From the NCBI GenBank assembly GCA_963707665.1, contig CAVPQU010000005.1, positions 62,001 to 126,000 of the forward strand: a DNA stretch of 64,000 nt, in the 5' to 3' direction. Under the pieces are notes generated by a model. The model made no database searches, was not told the DNA's origin, and was given only the letters and a program-made list of their open reading frames with translations. A program made the position numbers and the translations under genes. Source of the stretch: DATJCV01 sp963707665. Its GTDB lineage: Bacteria > Pseudomonadota > Gammaproteobacteria > Burkholderiales > Burkholderiaceae_D. Numbering within the stretch: position 1 is the first letter of the stretch; each line of letters opens with the position of its first letter. Positions 37,671-46,463 of the stretch are shown here, piece by piece.

Positions 37671-38438
37671 ATGAGTCTCATCAGAACCGAAGTTAAGGAC
37701 CACATCGCACTTGTCACCATCGATGCACCGCCAGTCAATGCTGCCTCGTTTGACCTGTTGAAGGAAATTATTGCAACCTTTGACTCGTTCAATGACCGCG
37801 ACGATGTGCGGGTCGCGGTGTTGACGGGTGCCGGCAAGATATTTTGCGCCGGCGCCGACATCAAATCGCGTGTCAATGCCACCTACGCGCCGGGTGATCG
37901 CTCGGCCAATGCGCGTCTGGCGCGTGAGGTGAGCTATTCGATGATCGAGTGCTCCAAACCGATCATCGCGGCGGTGAACGGCCCGGCGCTCGGCGCGGGA
38001 TTGGGCCTTGCTGTTTCCTCAGATATCCTGGTGTGCTCCGAAAATGCCTCGTTTGGCTTGCCGGAAATCGACGTAGGCCTGATGGGCGGTGGCCGTCATG
38101 CCATGCGCGTGTTCGGACATTCGTTGACACGGCGCATGATGCTGACCGGTTATCGTGTGCCCGGCTCCGAGCTGTATCGCCTGGGCATCGTCGAGGCTTG
38201 CTTGCCGCAGGAAGAGTTGCTCCCATATGCGATGAACATGGCGGCAACGATTGCAGCAAAGAGCCCATTGGCAAGCCGCACTGCAAAGCACGCCGCATCG
38301 ACTATTGAAAACATGACGCTGCGCGATGGTTACCGTTTCGAACAGACGCTGACTGCCGCGCTCGGTGGCAGCGAGGATTCCAAAGAAGCGATGCGCGCCT
38401 TCGCCGAAAAGAGAGCGCCGGTCTTCACCGGGAAATAA
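37671..38438 (+). CDS. Enoyl-CoA hydratase/isomerase family protein
   Basis: 255 residues of crotonase fold. Oxyanion-hole segments CAGADIKSR and AAVNGPALGAGLGLAVSSDI, then FGLPEIDVGLMGGGRHAMRV. The second catalytic Glu (PE) is present, while the position of the first Glu (usually GGGCELA) is Gly (AGLGLA). It may therefore hydrate slowly or act as isomerase, dehydratase or lyase. Last gene before a strong terminator. Confidence 0.88.
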   Translation: MSLIRTEVKDHIALVTIDAPPVNAASFDLLKEIIATFDSFNDRDDVRVAVLTGAGKIFCAGADIKSRVNATYAPGDRSANARLAREVSYSMIECSKPIIAAVNGPALGAGLGLAVSSDILVCSENASFGLPEIDVGLMGGGRHAMRVFGHSLTRRMMLTGYRVPGSELYRLGIVEACLPQEELLPYAMNMAATIAAKSPLASRTAKHAASTIENMTLRDGYRFEQTLTAALGGSEDSKEAMRAFAEKRAPVFTGK

Positions 38439-38595
38439 GAGGACGAGCGCACATTGGGCGGTCGTACTGGGATGAAGGCAAACGGATCATTTGCAGAAAA
38501 AACATATACGCAATATAAGGACGGCATGGCAGTCCTGAGGTCGCAGTGGCCTATAGTTCATTCGTAATATCTTGCTCCTCCAAGAGTAGTGCTTG

Positions 38596-38627
38596 AACCC
38601 ACGATTGTCACAATCGTGGGTTTTTTT
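38596..38627 (+). terminator. Strong rho-independent terminator
   Basis: CCCACGATTGT-C-ACAATCGTGGG is a perfect palindrome followed by TTTTTTT. It closes the operon that starts at 33139 and separates it from the next one. Confidence 0.92.
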
Positions 38628-38842
38628 ATGGATGCGGCAAAGCTCCTGACGCATGGACACTCGGTTCGAAGCGCCGCGAATCATCGGCATTTTGCCTGCC
38701 AATACGGTTGTGATAATCGGTGGCCATCTGGCCAATTGATTGATCGCTCCAAGGCAGCGTGGAAGAATCGAATAGATGATGCGTCACTCCTGAACTGCCG
38801 TTCGGATGACCAGCTTGAAAAATAGATAAGGCGAAAATACTT

Positions 38843-40489
38843 ATGCAGGGCCTAATGCAGCAGCAACCTCTCCTGATTTCCTCCCTGCTTGAGCACGCAG
38901 AGATGTTTCATGGAGAAACCGAGGTCGTTTCCATCCTGGTGGGCGGGGCAAAGCATCGCACCACCTGGCGCGAAGTCAGTGCTCGATCGAAGCGCCTTGC
39001 CAATGCCTTGACCGGCATGGGGGTCGAGCGTGGTTCCAGAGTGGCGTCCTTGGCCTGGAACACGCATCGGCACGTCGAGATGTACTTCGGTGTTTCCGGC
39101 ATGGGCGCGGTGCTTCATACGGTGAACCCGCGCTTGTTCCAGGAACAGATCGAATACATCATCAACCACGCCGAAGACGACTATGTCTTCTTTGATACGA
39201 CTTTTGCGGAGTTGATCGAAAAGATTGCGCCGAACTGTCCCAAGGTGCGCGGCTTCGTCGCCATGACCGATCGGCAGGGTATGCCGAACATCGACGTGCC
39301 GAATCTTCTCTGTTACGAGGAAATCCTGGACGCGGCATCGAGCGACTATACGTGGCCGCTGTTTGACGAAAATACCGCATCCTCGTTGTGCTACACCTCG
39401 GGCACCACCGGCAATCCGAAGGGTGTGTTGTACAGCCATCGCTCGACGGTGCTGCATTCGTTCGCAGCCTGCGCGTCGGACGGCCTGGCGCTGTCGGCGC
39501 GCGACACGGTGCTGCTGGTCGTGCCGCTGTTTCACGTCAATGCCTGGGGTGTTCCGTACGCCTCGGCGATGTGCGGCGCCAAACTGGTGCTGCCGGGGCC
39601 ATTCATGGACGGCGCCAGCATTTACAAACTGCTGGCGGATGAGCGTTGCAATTTTTCCTTGGGCGTGCCCACTGTCTGGCTCGGCTTCTTCGACTATATC
39701 GAACGGGAAAAAGCCAAGCTGAATCTGGATGACATCAAACTGCAACGCGTTGTGGTCGGTGGTTCGGCCGCACCGCCCGCGGTGATCCAGAAGTTCGACG
39801 AAACCTTCGGCACCTTCCTGATTCATGCCTGGGGCATGACTGAAATCAGCCCGCTTGGATCGGTGGGGATGCCGCTTGCCAAGCACAGCGGGCTGGATGC
39901 GCAACAGCGTTACGCGCTGCAAAGCAAACAGGGACGGGCCATTTACGGCGTCGGCATCAAGATTGCCAACGACGAGGGTGTGGCGATGCCGCATGACGGC
40001 AAGGCCGTCGGCAATCTGAAGGTGCGCGGACCCTGGATCGTCGAGAACTACTACCGCTCGGACGACCAGACCCAGCTCGATGCCGAGGGCTGGTTCACCA
40101 CCGGCGATATCGCGACCATCGATGCCGACGGTTATGTACAGCTGACCGATCGCTCCAAGGACGTGATCAAGTCCGGTGGCGAATGGATCTCTTCGATCGA
40201 TCTCGAGAACGCAGCCGTCGGTCATCCCGACGTGCTGGAAGCCGCCGTCATCGGCGTGACGCACAGCAAATGGCAGGAGCGGCCGCTGATGCTGGTGGTA
40301 CGCAAGCCCGGCTCGCAAATCGGGCAGCAGGAAATTCTGGAATTTCTGGAAACGCGAGTCGTGAAATGGTGGTTGCCAGATGAGGTGTTGTTTGTCGATT
40401 CCCTGCCGCATACCGCTACCGGGAAATTGCAGAAAATGAGCCTGCGCGCAATGTACAAGGATCATCGCCTGCCGAGCGATCGCAACTGA
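38843..40489 (+). CDS. Fatty-acyl-CoA synthetase (AlkK-like, medium/long chain)
   Basis: 548 residues. SSLCYTSGTTGNPKGVLYSH (ATP loop), LVVPLFHVNAWGVPY, HAWGMTEISPLGSVG, GWFTTGDIATIDADGYVQLT, DRSKDVIKSGGEWISSIDLE and the catalytic-Lys region PHTATGKLQKMSLR. Length and motifs fit the AlkK/fatty-acyl-CoA synthase group. It activates a side-chain or ring-opened acid. ATG 38843 has a modest upstream AAGGCG. It begins the second plus-strand catabolic operon, after the terminator. Confidence 0.93.
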   Translation: MQGLMQQQPLLISSLLEHAEMFHGETEVVSILVGGAKHRTTWREVSARSKRLANALTGMGVERGSRVASLAWNTHRHVEMYFGVSGMGAVLHTVNPRLFQEQIEYIINHAEDDYVFFDTTFAELIEKIAPNCPKVRGFVAMTDRQGMPNIDVPNLLCYEEILDAASSDYTWPLFDENTASSLCYTSGTTGNPKGVLYSHRSTVLHSFAACASDGLALSARDTVLLVVPLFHVNAWGVPYASAMCGAKLVLPGPFMDGASIYKLLADERCNFSLGVPTVWLGFFDYIEREKAKLNLDDIKLQRVVVGGSAAPPAVIQKFDETFGTFLIHAWGMTEISPLGSVGMPLAKHSGLDAQQRYALQSKQGRAIYGVGIKIANDEGVAMPHDGKAVGNLKVRGPWIVENYYRSDDQTQLDAEGWFTTGDIATIDADGYVQLTDRSKDVIKSGGEWISSIDLENAAVGHPDVLEAAVIGVTHSKWQERPLMLVVRKPGSQIGQQEILEFLETRVVKWWLPDEVLFVDSLPHTATGKLQKMSLRAMYKDHRLPSDRN

Positions 40490-40612
40490 CTTTAAAGCAT
40501 CCGGCGCATGCTCGACGAGCGCGGGATGCGGCAACCAGGCAGCACGAAGTGACGATGGTATTGAAAGAGAATTGCTGGCGATCTGGCAATGATATGTAAC
40601 TAAAGGGGGCGA

Positions 40613-41866
40613 ATGATGACTTGTAATACCAATAACGTAAAACCGATGTTCCGACGCACGGCCATGTTGAGCGCGATGCTGGCATCCCTCGCGGCAGCAG
40701 CACTTCCGGCATCGGCTCAGATTTCAGGCGATGTGGTCCGGATCGGCATCATGAATGACCAGGCCGGCCCCTACGCGACCGAGCTCGGGCCAGGCGCTAC
40801 GCTGGCCGCCAAGATGGCGATCGAGGATTTCGGCGGAAAGGTCGCTGGCAAGCCGATCGAAGTGGTGGTCGGCGATGACCAGAACAAGCCCGACGTCGGC
40901 CTGGGCATCGCCCGTCGATGGCTGGACACCGGCGGCATCGACGTGATCGTCGGCGGCTCGACCAGCGCCATCGGCCTGGCCGTCAACAACTTGATGCGTG
41001 ACCGCGCCAAGCCCTACCTGCTGGCCGGCGTCGGTTCGCCCGACCTGACCGGGAAGGCCTGTTCGCCAATGACCGCGCAGTTCGTGTATGACTCCTACGC
41101 CTTGCCGAAAGCAGGTGTGAATGCACTAGCCAAGCAGGGCGTGAAGAATTGGTATTTCATCACCGTCGATTACGTCTTCGGCCATCAAATGCAGGCAGAA
41201 GCCACGCGCTTCATTGAGCAAACCGGCGGTAAGGTGGTCGGTTCGTCGAAACATCCGTTTGGCACCGCCGATTTTTCTTCGTACATCCTGCAGGCGCAAG
41301 CCAGCGGCGCCGATGCTGTAGTCTTTCTCAGTGCTGGCACCGATACCGTCAATGGCCTGAAGCAGGCACGTGAATTCGGTTTGAACAATGGAAAGACCGT
41401 GATCACGGCTTTCGGCATTACCGTCAATTCCGTGGCGGCAGCCGGCCTCGAGGCAACCCAAGGCATGCAATTCGTCGATCCGTTCTACTGGAATGTCGAC
41501 GCCGATGCCCGCAACTGGTCGAAGCGCTTCATGGATCGCTTCGGTGGCAAGGCTCCTACCTATACGATGGCCGGTACCTATAGTGCCGTGCTGCACTACC
41601 TGAAGGCGGTGCAGGCAGCCGGCAGCGATGCCGGTCCGGAAGTGATGGCGAAGATGAAATCGACGCCGGTCAATGATTTCTCGATGAAGAATGTCGCGAT
41701 CCGCGAAGATGGCCAGGTGATGCGTCCGATGTACTGGGTGCAGGTGAAGACGCCGGCCGAATCCAAATCCAAGTGGGATCTGTACAAGGTCAATGGCGTG
41801 ATTCCGGCAGATCAGGTGTGGCGCACCTTGAGTGAAGGCGGTTGCACGCTGGTCGCGAAGAAGTAA
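40613..41866 (+). CDS. Branched-chain-amino-acid-type ABC substrate-binding protein (orphan copy 1)
   Basis: 417 residues, ATG 40613 behind AAAGGGGG. Signal peptide (AMLSAMLASLAAAALPASAQ), then a LivJ-type periplasmic fold: VRIGIMNDQAGPY, MAIEDFGGKVAGKPIEVVVG, DDQNKPDVGLGIARRWLDTG. No permease or ATPase gene is adjacent. Two paralogues (60400, 62600) share the C-terminal pattern DGQVMRPMY-x-x-QVKTPAESK. It probably binds the substrate of this pathway or an aromatic/alicyclic acid and works with a transporter encoded elsewhere. Confidence 0.92.
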   Translation: MMTCNTNNVKPMFRRTAMLSAMLASLAAAALPASAQISGDVVRIGIMNDQAGPYATELGPGATLAAKMAIEDFGGKVAGKPIEVVVGDDQNKPDVGLGIARRWLDTGGIDVIVGGSTSAIGLAVNNLMRDRAKPYLLAGVGSPDLTGKACSPMTAQFVYDSYALPKAGVNALAKQGVKNWYFITVDYVFGHQMQAEATRFIEQTGGKVVGSSKHPFGTADFSSYILQAQASGADAVVFLSAGTDTVNGLKQAREFGLNNGKTVITAFGITVNSVAAAGLEATQGMQFVDPFYWNVDADARNWSKRFMDRFGGKAPTYTMAGTYSAVLHYLKAVQAAGSDAGPEVMAKMKSTPVNDFSMKNVAIREDGQVMRPMYWVQVKTPAESKSKWDLYKVNGVIPADQVWRTLSEGGCTLVAKK

Positions 41867-41959
41867 GTTGACTTGAGTCAGGCCGGAGGTGTCGGGGAGG
41901 ATTGACTCCTCGGCATTGCCGGCCGTTTGGATAATGGTGGTTGTTGGAAATTGAAACAC

Positions 41960-42721
41960 ATGACACGAACACTCGAAGGTAAGGTCGCGCTCGTCACTGG
42001 CGGCGGTAACGGCATCGGACGCGCGATTTGCGAATTGTTCGCTCGCGAAGGTGCCAAGGTAGGCGTACTCGATATCAAGGAACCGTTGGCGAGCGCAGCC
42101 GCCGAAGGTATTCGCGCAGCAGGCGGCGAGGCCATCGCGCTGGTCGGTGATGTCTCGAAGCAGGAAACCTTTGTCGAGGCGATCGACGCGCTGCAACAGC
42201 GCTACGGCCGTTTCGATATTTTGGTCAATAACGCCATTTGGGCACGTTATGGGAAGACCGCCGATATCACCCCGCTCATGCTCGATCGCATGGTGGGTAG
42301 TGGATTTAATTCCATCGTCTGGGGTACCCAGGCGGCGATTCCCGCGATGGAACAGCAGGGCGGTGGCAGCATTATCAATATCGCTTCAGCGGCTGCCTTC
42401 CTCGGTTTGCAGAATGCCATGGTGTACTGCGGCGTGAAGGCTGGCGTCACTGGTTTGACTCGGGCGGCAGCCACGGACCTGGGCCCACTTGGTATCCGCG
42501 TCAACGCCATTGCCCCAGGAACCGTGCCTACCGAAGGCGCCGCACTCAATTCCGATCGCATCAAGATGGATTCCCGTATTGCGCGTACGCCATTGCGTCG
42601 TTTGGGCAAGGTGGAAGACATTTCCTCGGTGGCGCGCTTCCTGGCGTCCGACGAGAGCGCCTTCATGACCGGCGAAGTGATGCTGGTCGATGGCGGCGTG
42701 ACGCACGCATTCATCAACTAA
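41960..42721 (+). CDS. Short-chain dehydrogenase/reductase 1
   Basis: 253 residues from ATG 41960. Classical SDR: TGGGNGIG cofactor motif, DVSKQ, LVNNAIWARYG (NNA variant), catalytic Ser in IINIASAAAFL and Y-x-x-x-K in MVYCGVKAGVTGLTRAAAT. An NAD(P)-dependent alcohol/ketone oxidoreductase, possibly supplying the ketone for the Baeyer-Villiger enzyme. First of four SDR genes in this operon region. Confidence 0.93.
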   Translation: MTRTLEGKVALVTGGGNGIGRAICELFAREGAKVGVLDIKEPLASAAAEGIRAAGGEAIALVGDVSKQETFVEAIDALQQRYGRFDILVNNAIWARYGKTADITPLMLDRMVGSGFNSIVWGTQAAIPAMEQQGGGSIINIASAAAFLGLQNAMVYCGVKAGVTGLTRAAATDLGPLGIRVNAIAPGTVPTEGAALNSDRIKMDSRIARTPLRRLGKVEDISSVARFLASDESAFMTGEVMLVDGGVTHAFIN

Positions 42722-42810
42722 ATCTTCGCCTCCTTCTGCGCAGCGCTTCCAAGTGCTGCGCGTCGTCGATTTTGGTGGCGTCTATCTATTCAAGTAACGG
42801 GAAGATCAAT

Positions 42811-43356
42811 ATGAGTTCGATTGATTCGCAGGCATTGCAAGGTTTGCTCGACCGCGAGGCAATTCGCGAGTGCATGTATAGCTACTGTCGTGGCATCGAT
42901 CGTGTTGATGAAGAAGCACTGCGCGCCAGCTATTGGCCCGACGCCACCGATCGTCATGGTCCGTATCAAGGTAGTTCCAGCGGTTTTATCGACTGGGCAT
43001 TGGCCCAGCGGAAAGTAGGTGGTCGCATGGCGCACATTGTGGGAAATATGTCGATCACGATCAATGGCAATCAGGCTGCAGTGGAAACCTATTTCCAAAT
43101 GTATGCGCAAGAACGACTCGCAAATGGCGACAATCGCCAAATGTTTTTGGTAGGGCGTTACGCCGATCGCTTTGAAAAGCGTGGGCAGGAGTGGCGCGTC
43201 GCCGCCCGTACCGTGATCTACGACTGGATAGATCAAAAGGACAAACCGTACCAAACCGATCTCGAGTGGTTTAGCGATTTTCGCAAACCGCTAGGCGCAC
43301 CTAAGCCAGACGACGCGTTCTACGAAGTACTAACGCAAGTGCAACAAGCAGTCTGA
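42811..43356 (+). CDS. SnoaL-like (NTF2-fold) protein
   Basis: 181 residues, ATG 42811 after GGGAAGA. LLDREAIRECMYSYCRGIDR and DEEALRASYWPDATDRHG are the N-terminal hallmarks of SnoaL_4-type proteins, related to limonene-epoxide hydrolase-like, scytalone-dehydratase-like and dioxygenase-beta-like folds. H in RMAHIVGNMSI is the usual active-site position. It may be a dehydratase, isomerase or hydrolase on a ring compound. Context supports a catabolic enzyme. Confidence 0.85.
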   Translation: MSSIDSQALQGLLDREAIRECMYSYCRGIDRVDEEALRASYWPDATDRHGPYQGSSSGFIDWALAQRKVGGRMAHIVGNMSITINGNQAAVETYFQMYAQERLANGDNRQMFLVGRYADRFEKRGQEWRVAARTVIYDWIDQKDKPYQTDLEWFSDFRKPLGAPKPDDAFYEVLTQVQQAV

Positions 43357-43520
43357 ACGCTTGCTTTCGTCTTTGTAAAATACTCCAGGAATTGATGCCT
43401 AAAACCGGGCGTGTACTGGGCAAAATTTGGAAATACTCCCTGACTCTTTGGGGTTTAAGGAGGATTTGACGCATGAGTTCACTGGCTGTCACTTCCTGAC
43501 TTAACAGAAGGAATCCCAAT

Positions 43521-44249
43521 ATGAAGAATATCGCAGTGGTCACCGGTGCCGCGCGTGGCATCGGCCTGCGCATGGCCGCTCGTTTGGCCGAAGCCGGTTT
43601 CAGCGTGGTGGCTGCCGATCGCGACGGCTCGGTGGTGGAAGCCGAAGCCGAAAAACTGCGCGCACAGGATTTGGATGTGCGCGGTGTTGGTCTGGACATT
43701 ACCGATCGTGCCGCCGTCGCCGCTGTGTTTAATGACTTAGGCGCAGTGCAAGTATTGGTGAATAACGCCGCCATCGCCTCCACGCTGGTTTCAATCAAGG
43801 ACATGAGCGAAGCGGAATTGGCCAGCATGTTGAAAGTGAACGTGCAAGGGACCTTCATCGTCGCCCAGGAAGCTGCGCGCCGGATGTCCGGCGGTGGCAG
43901 CATTATCAATGTGGCCTCGCGCGGATATCTCGGTGGCGCTGGTGCCGCCCACTACGTTGCCAGTAAGGCTGCAGTGGTCGGTTTGACGCGTGCGATGGCG
44001 GTGGAACTGCGCTGGTCTGGCATCGCCGTCAATGCGATTGCACCGGGCATGGTGGAAACGCGCATGATCCAGGACTTCACTGACGATATGCGGCGTGCCT
44101 TGGTCAGTCGTGAACCGTCGGGCCGCGCCGCCGATCCCGATGACATCGCACGCGCGGTGGTGTTTCTTGCTACCGATACCGCACACCTGATGAATGGCCA
44201 GGTGCTGTTGCTCGACGGTGGGAAATCGATAGGCGTGCCGCCGCTCTGA
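43521..44249 (+). CDS. Short-chain dehydrogenase/reductase 2
   Basis: 242 residues. TGAARGIG cofactor motif, DRDGS at the end of beta-2 (NAD preference likely), VNNAAIAS, Ser in IINVASRGYLG, and Y-x-x-x-K in AHYVASKAAVVGLTRAMAVE. Active-site residues are complete. Closely related in sequence to the degenerate SDR that follows 40 bases later. Confidence 0.94.
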   Translation: MKNIAVVTGAARGIGLRMAARLAEAGFSVVAADRDGSVVEAEAEKLRAQDLDVRGVGLDITDRAAVAAVFNDLGAVQVLVNNAAIASTLVSIKDMSEAELASMLKVNVQGTFIVAQEAARRMSGGGSIINVASRGYLGGAGAAHYVASKAAVVGLTRAMAVELRWSGIAVNAIAPGMVETRMIQDFTDDMRRALVSREPSGRAADPDDIARAVVFLATDTAHLMNGQVLLLDGGKSIGVPPL

Positions 44250-44289
44250 TGGCGTTCCACAACAATCCTGGCCGTGATACGGAGTGAAT

Positions 44290-44967
44290 ATGAGTGCAAC
44301 AGCAGGCGCGCCGACCGCCTTGGTAATTGGGGTGGCGCAGTCTTTCGGAATTGAAATTGCGCAGCATCTGGCCCAGCAGGCGTATCGCGTAGTGGCAGTC
44401 GACCGCGAGTCGCTACCCGCCGGGGCTCTGCCTGCCGCGTGCGCGCAGCGTGGCGTCGACATTTCGGACCGTGCGGCCTTGGAGCAGGTGTGTACCGAGG
44501 TGGCGCCGCTCGATGTCTTGATCGTCAATGTGCCAATCAGCGTCGCGCAAACCAAATTTACGGATATTAGCGATACCGATTTTCAGGATGCCATGCAGCG
44601 CTCCATCATCGATGTTGTCGCTGCGGTGAAGGCGGCGCTGCCTCATCTGGTGTCTGGAGCACGCATTGTGCTCGTGTCTGCGCGCGGCCATCTTGGCGCA
44701 TGGGGTGGTGCACACTTGATGGCGGCCAGCGCCGGCGTGGTGGCCATGGCACGCTCGATGTCCTTGGAGTTTGCCGACAAGGAGATTCGCGTTAATGTCG
44801 TCGTGCCGGATTTTGTCGACAGCAAATGGGATAGTGCAACGTCGCGTCAGCAGGTGGCGCAAGCGGTCGGTTTTCTGGCGCAGGCTGGCGTTGGGGTCAA
44901 CGGCGAAACCATGATCGTCGATGGCGGTCGCAGCCTGCGCATGGCGGAAAGCCGGCGACGCTGGTAG
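44290..44967 (+). CDS. SDR-fold protein lacking catalytic Tyr/Lys
   Basis: 225 residues from ATG 44290 behind ACGGAG. It aligns along its length with SDR 2: the same ARGHLGAWGGAHLMA segment matches ARGYLGGAGAAHYVA. The catalytic Tyr is Leu, the Lys is Ser (HLMAASAGVV), and the N-terminal glycine motif reads IGVAQSFG. It is probably not an oxidoreductase and may be a regulatory or structural partner of SDR 2, or a decaying duplicate. The open frame argues for selection. Confidence 0.8.
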   Translation: MSATAGAPTALVIGVAQSFGIEIAQHLAQQAYRVVAVDRESLPAGALPAACAQRGVDISDRAALEQVCTEVAPLDVLIVNVPISVAQTKFTDISDTDFQDAMQRSIIDVVAAVKAALPHLVSGARIVLVSARGHLGAWGGAHLMAASAGVVAMARSMSLEFADKEIRVNVVVPDFVDSKWDSATSRQQVAQAVGFLAQAGVGVNGETMIVDGGRSLRMAESRRRW

Positions 44968-45056
44968 GCGTTAGATGTCGACTTGACACCACGCTTGCGG
45001 CGGCTGGCTGCCGCTTGCAAGCTTGTGCGCGTCGCTGTACGTCCGCTTTAACCGCC

Positions 45057-45938
45057 TTATTGCAAGGCGGTTTCTCCCTTCAGGTAGCGAATCAGACCCT
45101 CCTGGGCGATGGTCGCCACCAATTCTCCTGCGCGATTGTGTACCGACGTCAGCGTCAGGCCGCGCCCACCGGAGGCACTCGGGCTGTGCATCGAAAACAG
45201 CAGCCACTCGTCCATCCGTAATGGCCGATGAAACCAGATCGTGTGGTCCAGGCTGGCAAAGCGCAATCGCGCATCGTAGGGCTCGACACCGTGCGGCTTC
45301 ACCGGAGTCCACAACAATCCATAGTCCGACATGTAGGCAAAGAGCGACTCATGCACCAATGGATCGTCATCCAGCTCGAACGGCGCGCGCGCCCAGATTT
45401 TCTGCTCGGGCAGGCAATCTTTCGGCGAAACGCCTTCCGGCTCCGAGCGGAAATCCACCGGCGCCGGATACACAAGCTTCTGACCGCTCGCGGTCTGGCG
45501 ATTGCGCCAGGGCGGCGCATTCGACGGCAAGGTGTCGGGTGACGGGTGGTTCGGCATCACGCTGTAATGCGTGAAGCCTTCTTCACCGGCCTGGAACGAG
45601 GCCGTCATCATGAAAATGGGCCGTCCCAGCTGGGAGGCGACTACCCGCCGCAAGCTGAAGCTGCCGCCATCGCGCACGCGCTCGACCCGGTACTCCACCG
45701 GTACGTCGTGTTTTCCGGAGGCGACGAACATCGCATGCATCGAGTGCGGGCGGCGGTTGTCTACCGACATGTTTGCAGCTTGTAGCGACTGCCCCAGCAA
45801 TTGACCGCCAAAGAGGTTGGGGCTGCCCATGAAGTGACTGTCGCCGTGGTACACATCGGGGCTGGTTTGCTGCACTTTCAAAAGGCTCAAAACTTCTTCA
45901 GTGTTGTATTCGGCTTGGTTTGGCATGTTCTTTTGCAT
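45057..45938 (-). CDS. tesB: Acyl-CoA thioesterase II (TesB family)
   Basis: 293 residues from ATG 45938, close to the usual 286. Double hot-dog: N-half YHGDSHFMGSPNLFGGQLLG and SMHAMFVASGKHDVPVEYRV; C-half RFASLDHTIWFHRPLRMDEW with the catalytic Asp region, and QEGLIRYL at the end. It hydrolyses acyl-CoA thioesters, freeing CoA when intermediates build up. It is convergent with the SDR operon and divergent from the monooxygenase. Confidence 0.95.
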   Translation of the reverse strand: MQKNMPNQAEYNTEEVLSLLKVQQTSPDVYHGDSHFMGSPNLFGGQLLGQSLQAANMSVDNRRPHSMHAMFVASGKHDVPVEYRVERVRDGGSFSLRRVVASQLGRPIFMMTASFQAGEEGFTHYSVMPNHPSPDTLPSNAPPWRNRQTASGQKLVYPAPVDFRSEPEGVSPKDCLPEQKIWARAPFELDDDPLVHESLFAYMSDYGLLWTPVKPHGVEPYDARLRFASLDHTIWFHRPLRMDEWLLFSMHSPSASGGRGLTLTSVHNRAGELVATIAQEGLIRYLKGETALQ

Positions 45939-46463
45939 TGAAATTCCAGAAGCCCTGGCCGCCCTGGGCGGGGCCGGTGCGGAACAGGTGATGCAAGTGT
46001 AGCTTCGCTCCAGCCGATGAATTTCAGAGCAGGGATTTATCTCGTGAGTGATAAAACAGTGGCCGTCATGCGCGTCGGACTTGGCATGGCGCCAAGCCGG
46101 GGCCAGAAACCGTGCATGCCAGCAGCAGAGGCCGGCCACCTTGGTAAGACGTCTTTGAGGCCGGCAACAGCCCAATGTGAGTGTCAAGCCTGGGTCAGAG
46201 TTCGCAGCAGAATTCATCAATCTGATAATGGACTGCGCCTAGACATGCGCCTACGGGTTCCTAGTATCGTTGCATCGTACTTGGCAGGTTAACTCGTGAA
46301 GTTGCCGCTAGAGCTTGGCGCTTCGCATGCTGAGCTGCTCTCCGAATGTGGCAATAGTTACTTGCTTGCCGATAGTTAGTTGGCACTAATGATATTGAAA
46401 GACATCTCGTTCCGGTACCGCCCGCTCCGGGCAGGCCACTGAAGACCATTTTAGGAAATATGT
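45939..46463. promoter_or_regulatory. Divergent intergenic region, tesB and BVMO
   Basis: About 525 bases without a recognisable gene. It should contain promoters for both divergent genes. No operator could be placed with confidence. Confidence 0.4.

Noticed and set aside
38852..40534. A 560-codon open frame on the minus strand
   Set aside because: Shadow of the acyl-CoA synthetase on the plus strand; no recognisable domain and no ribosome-binding site.
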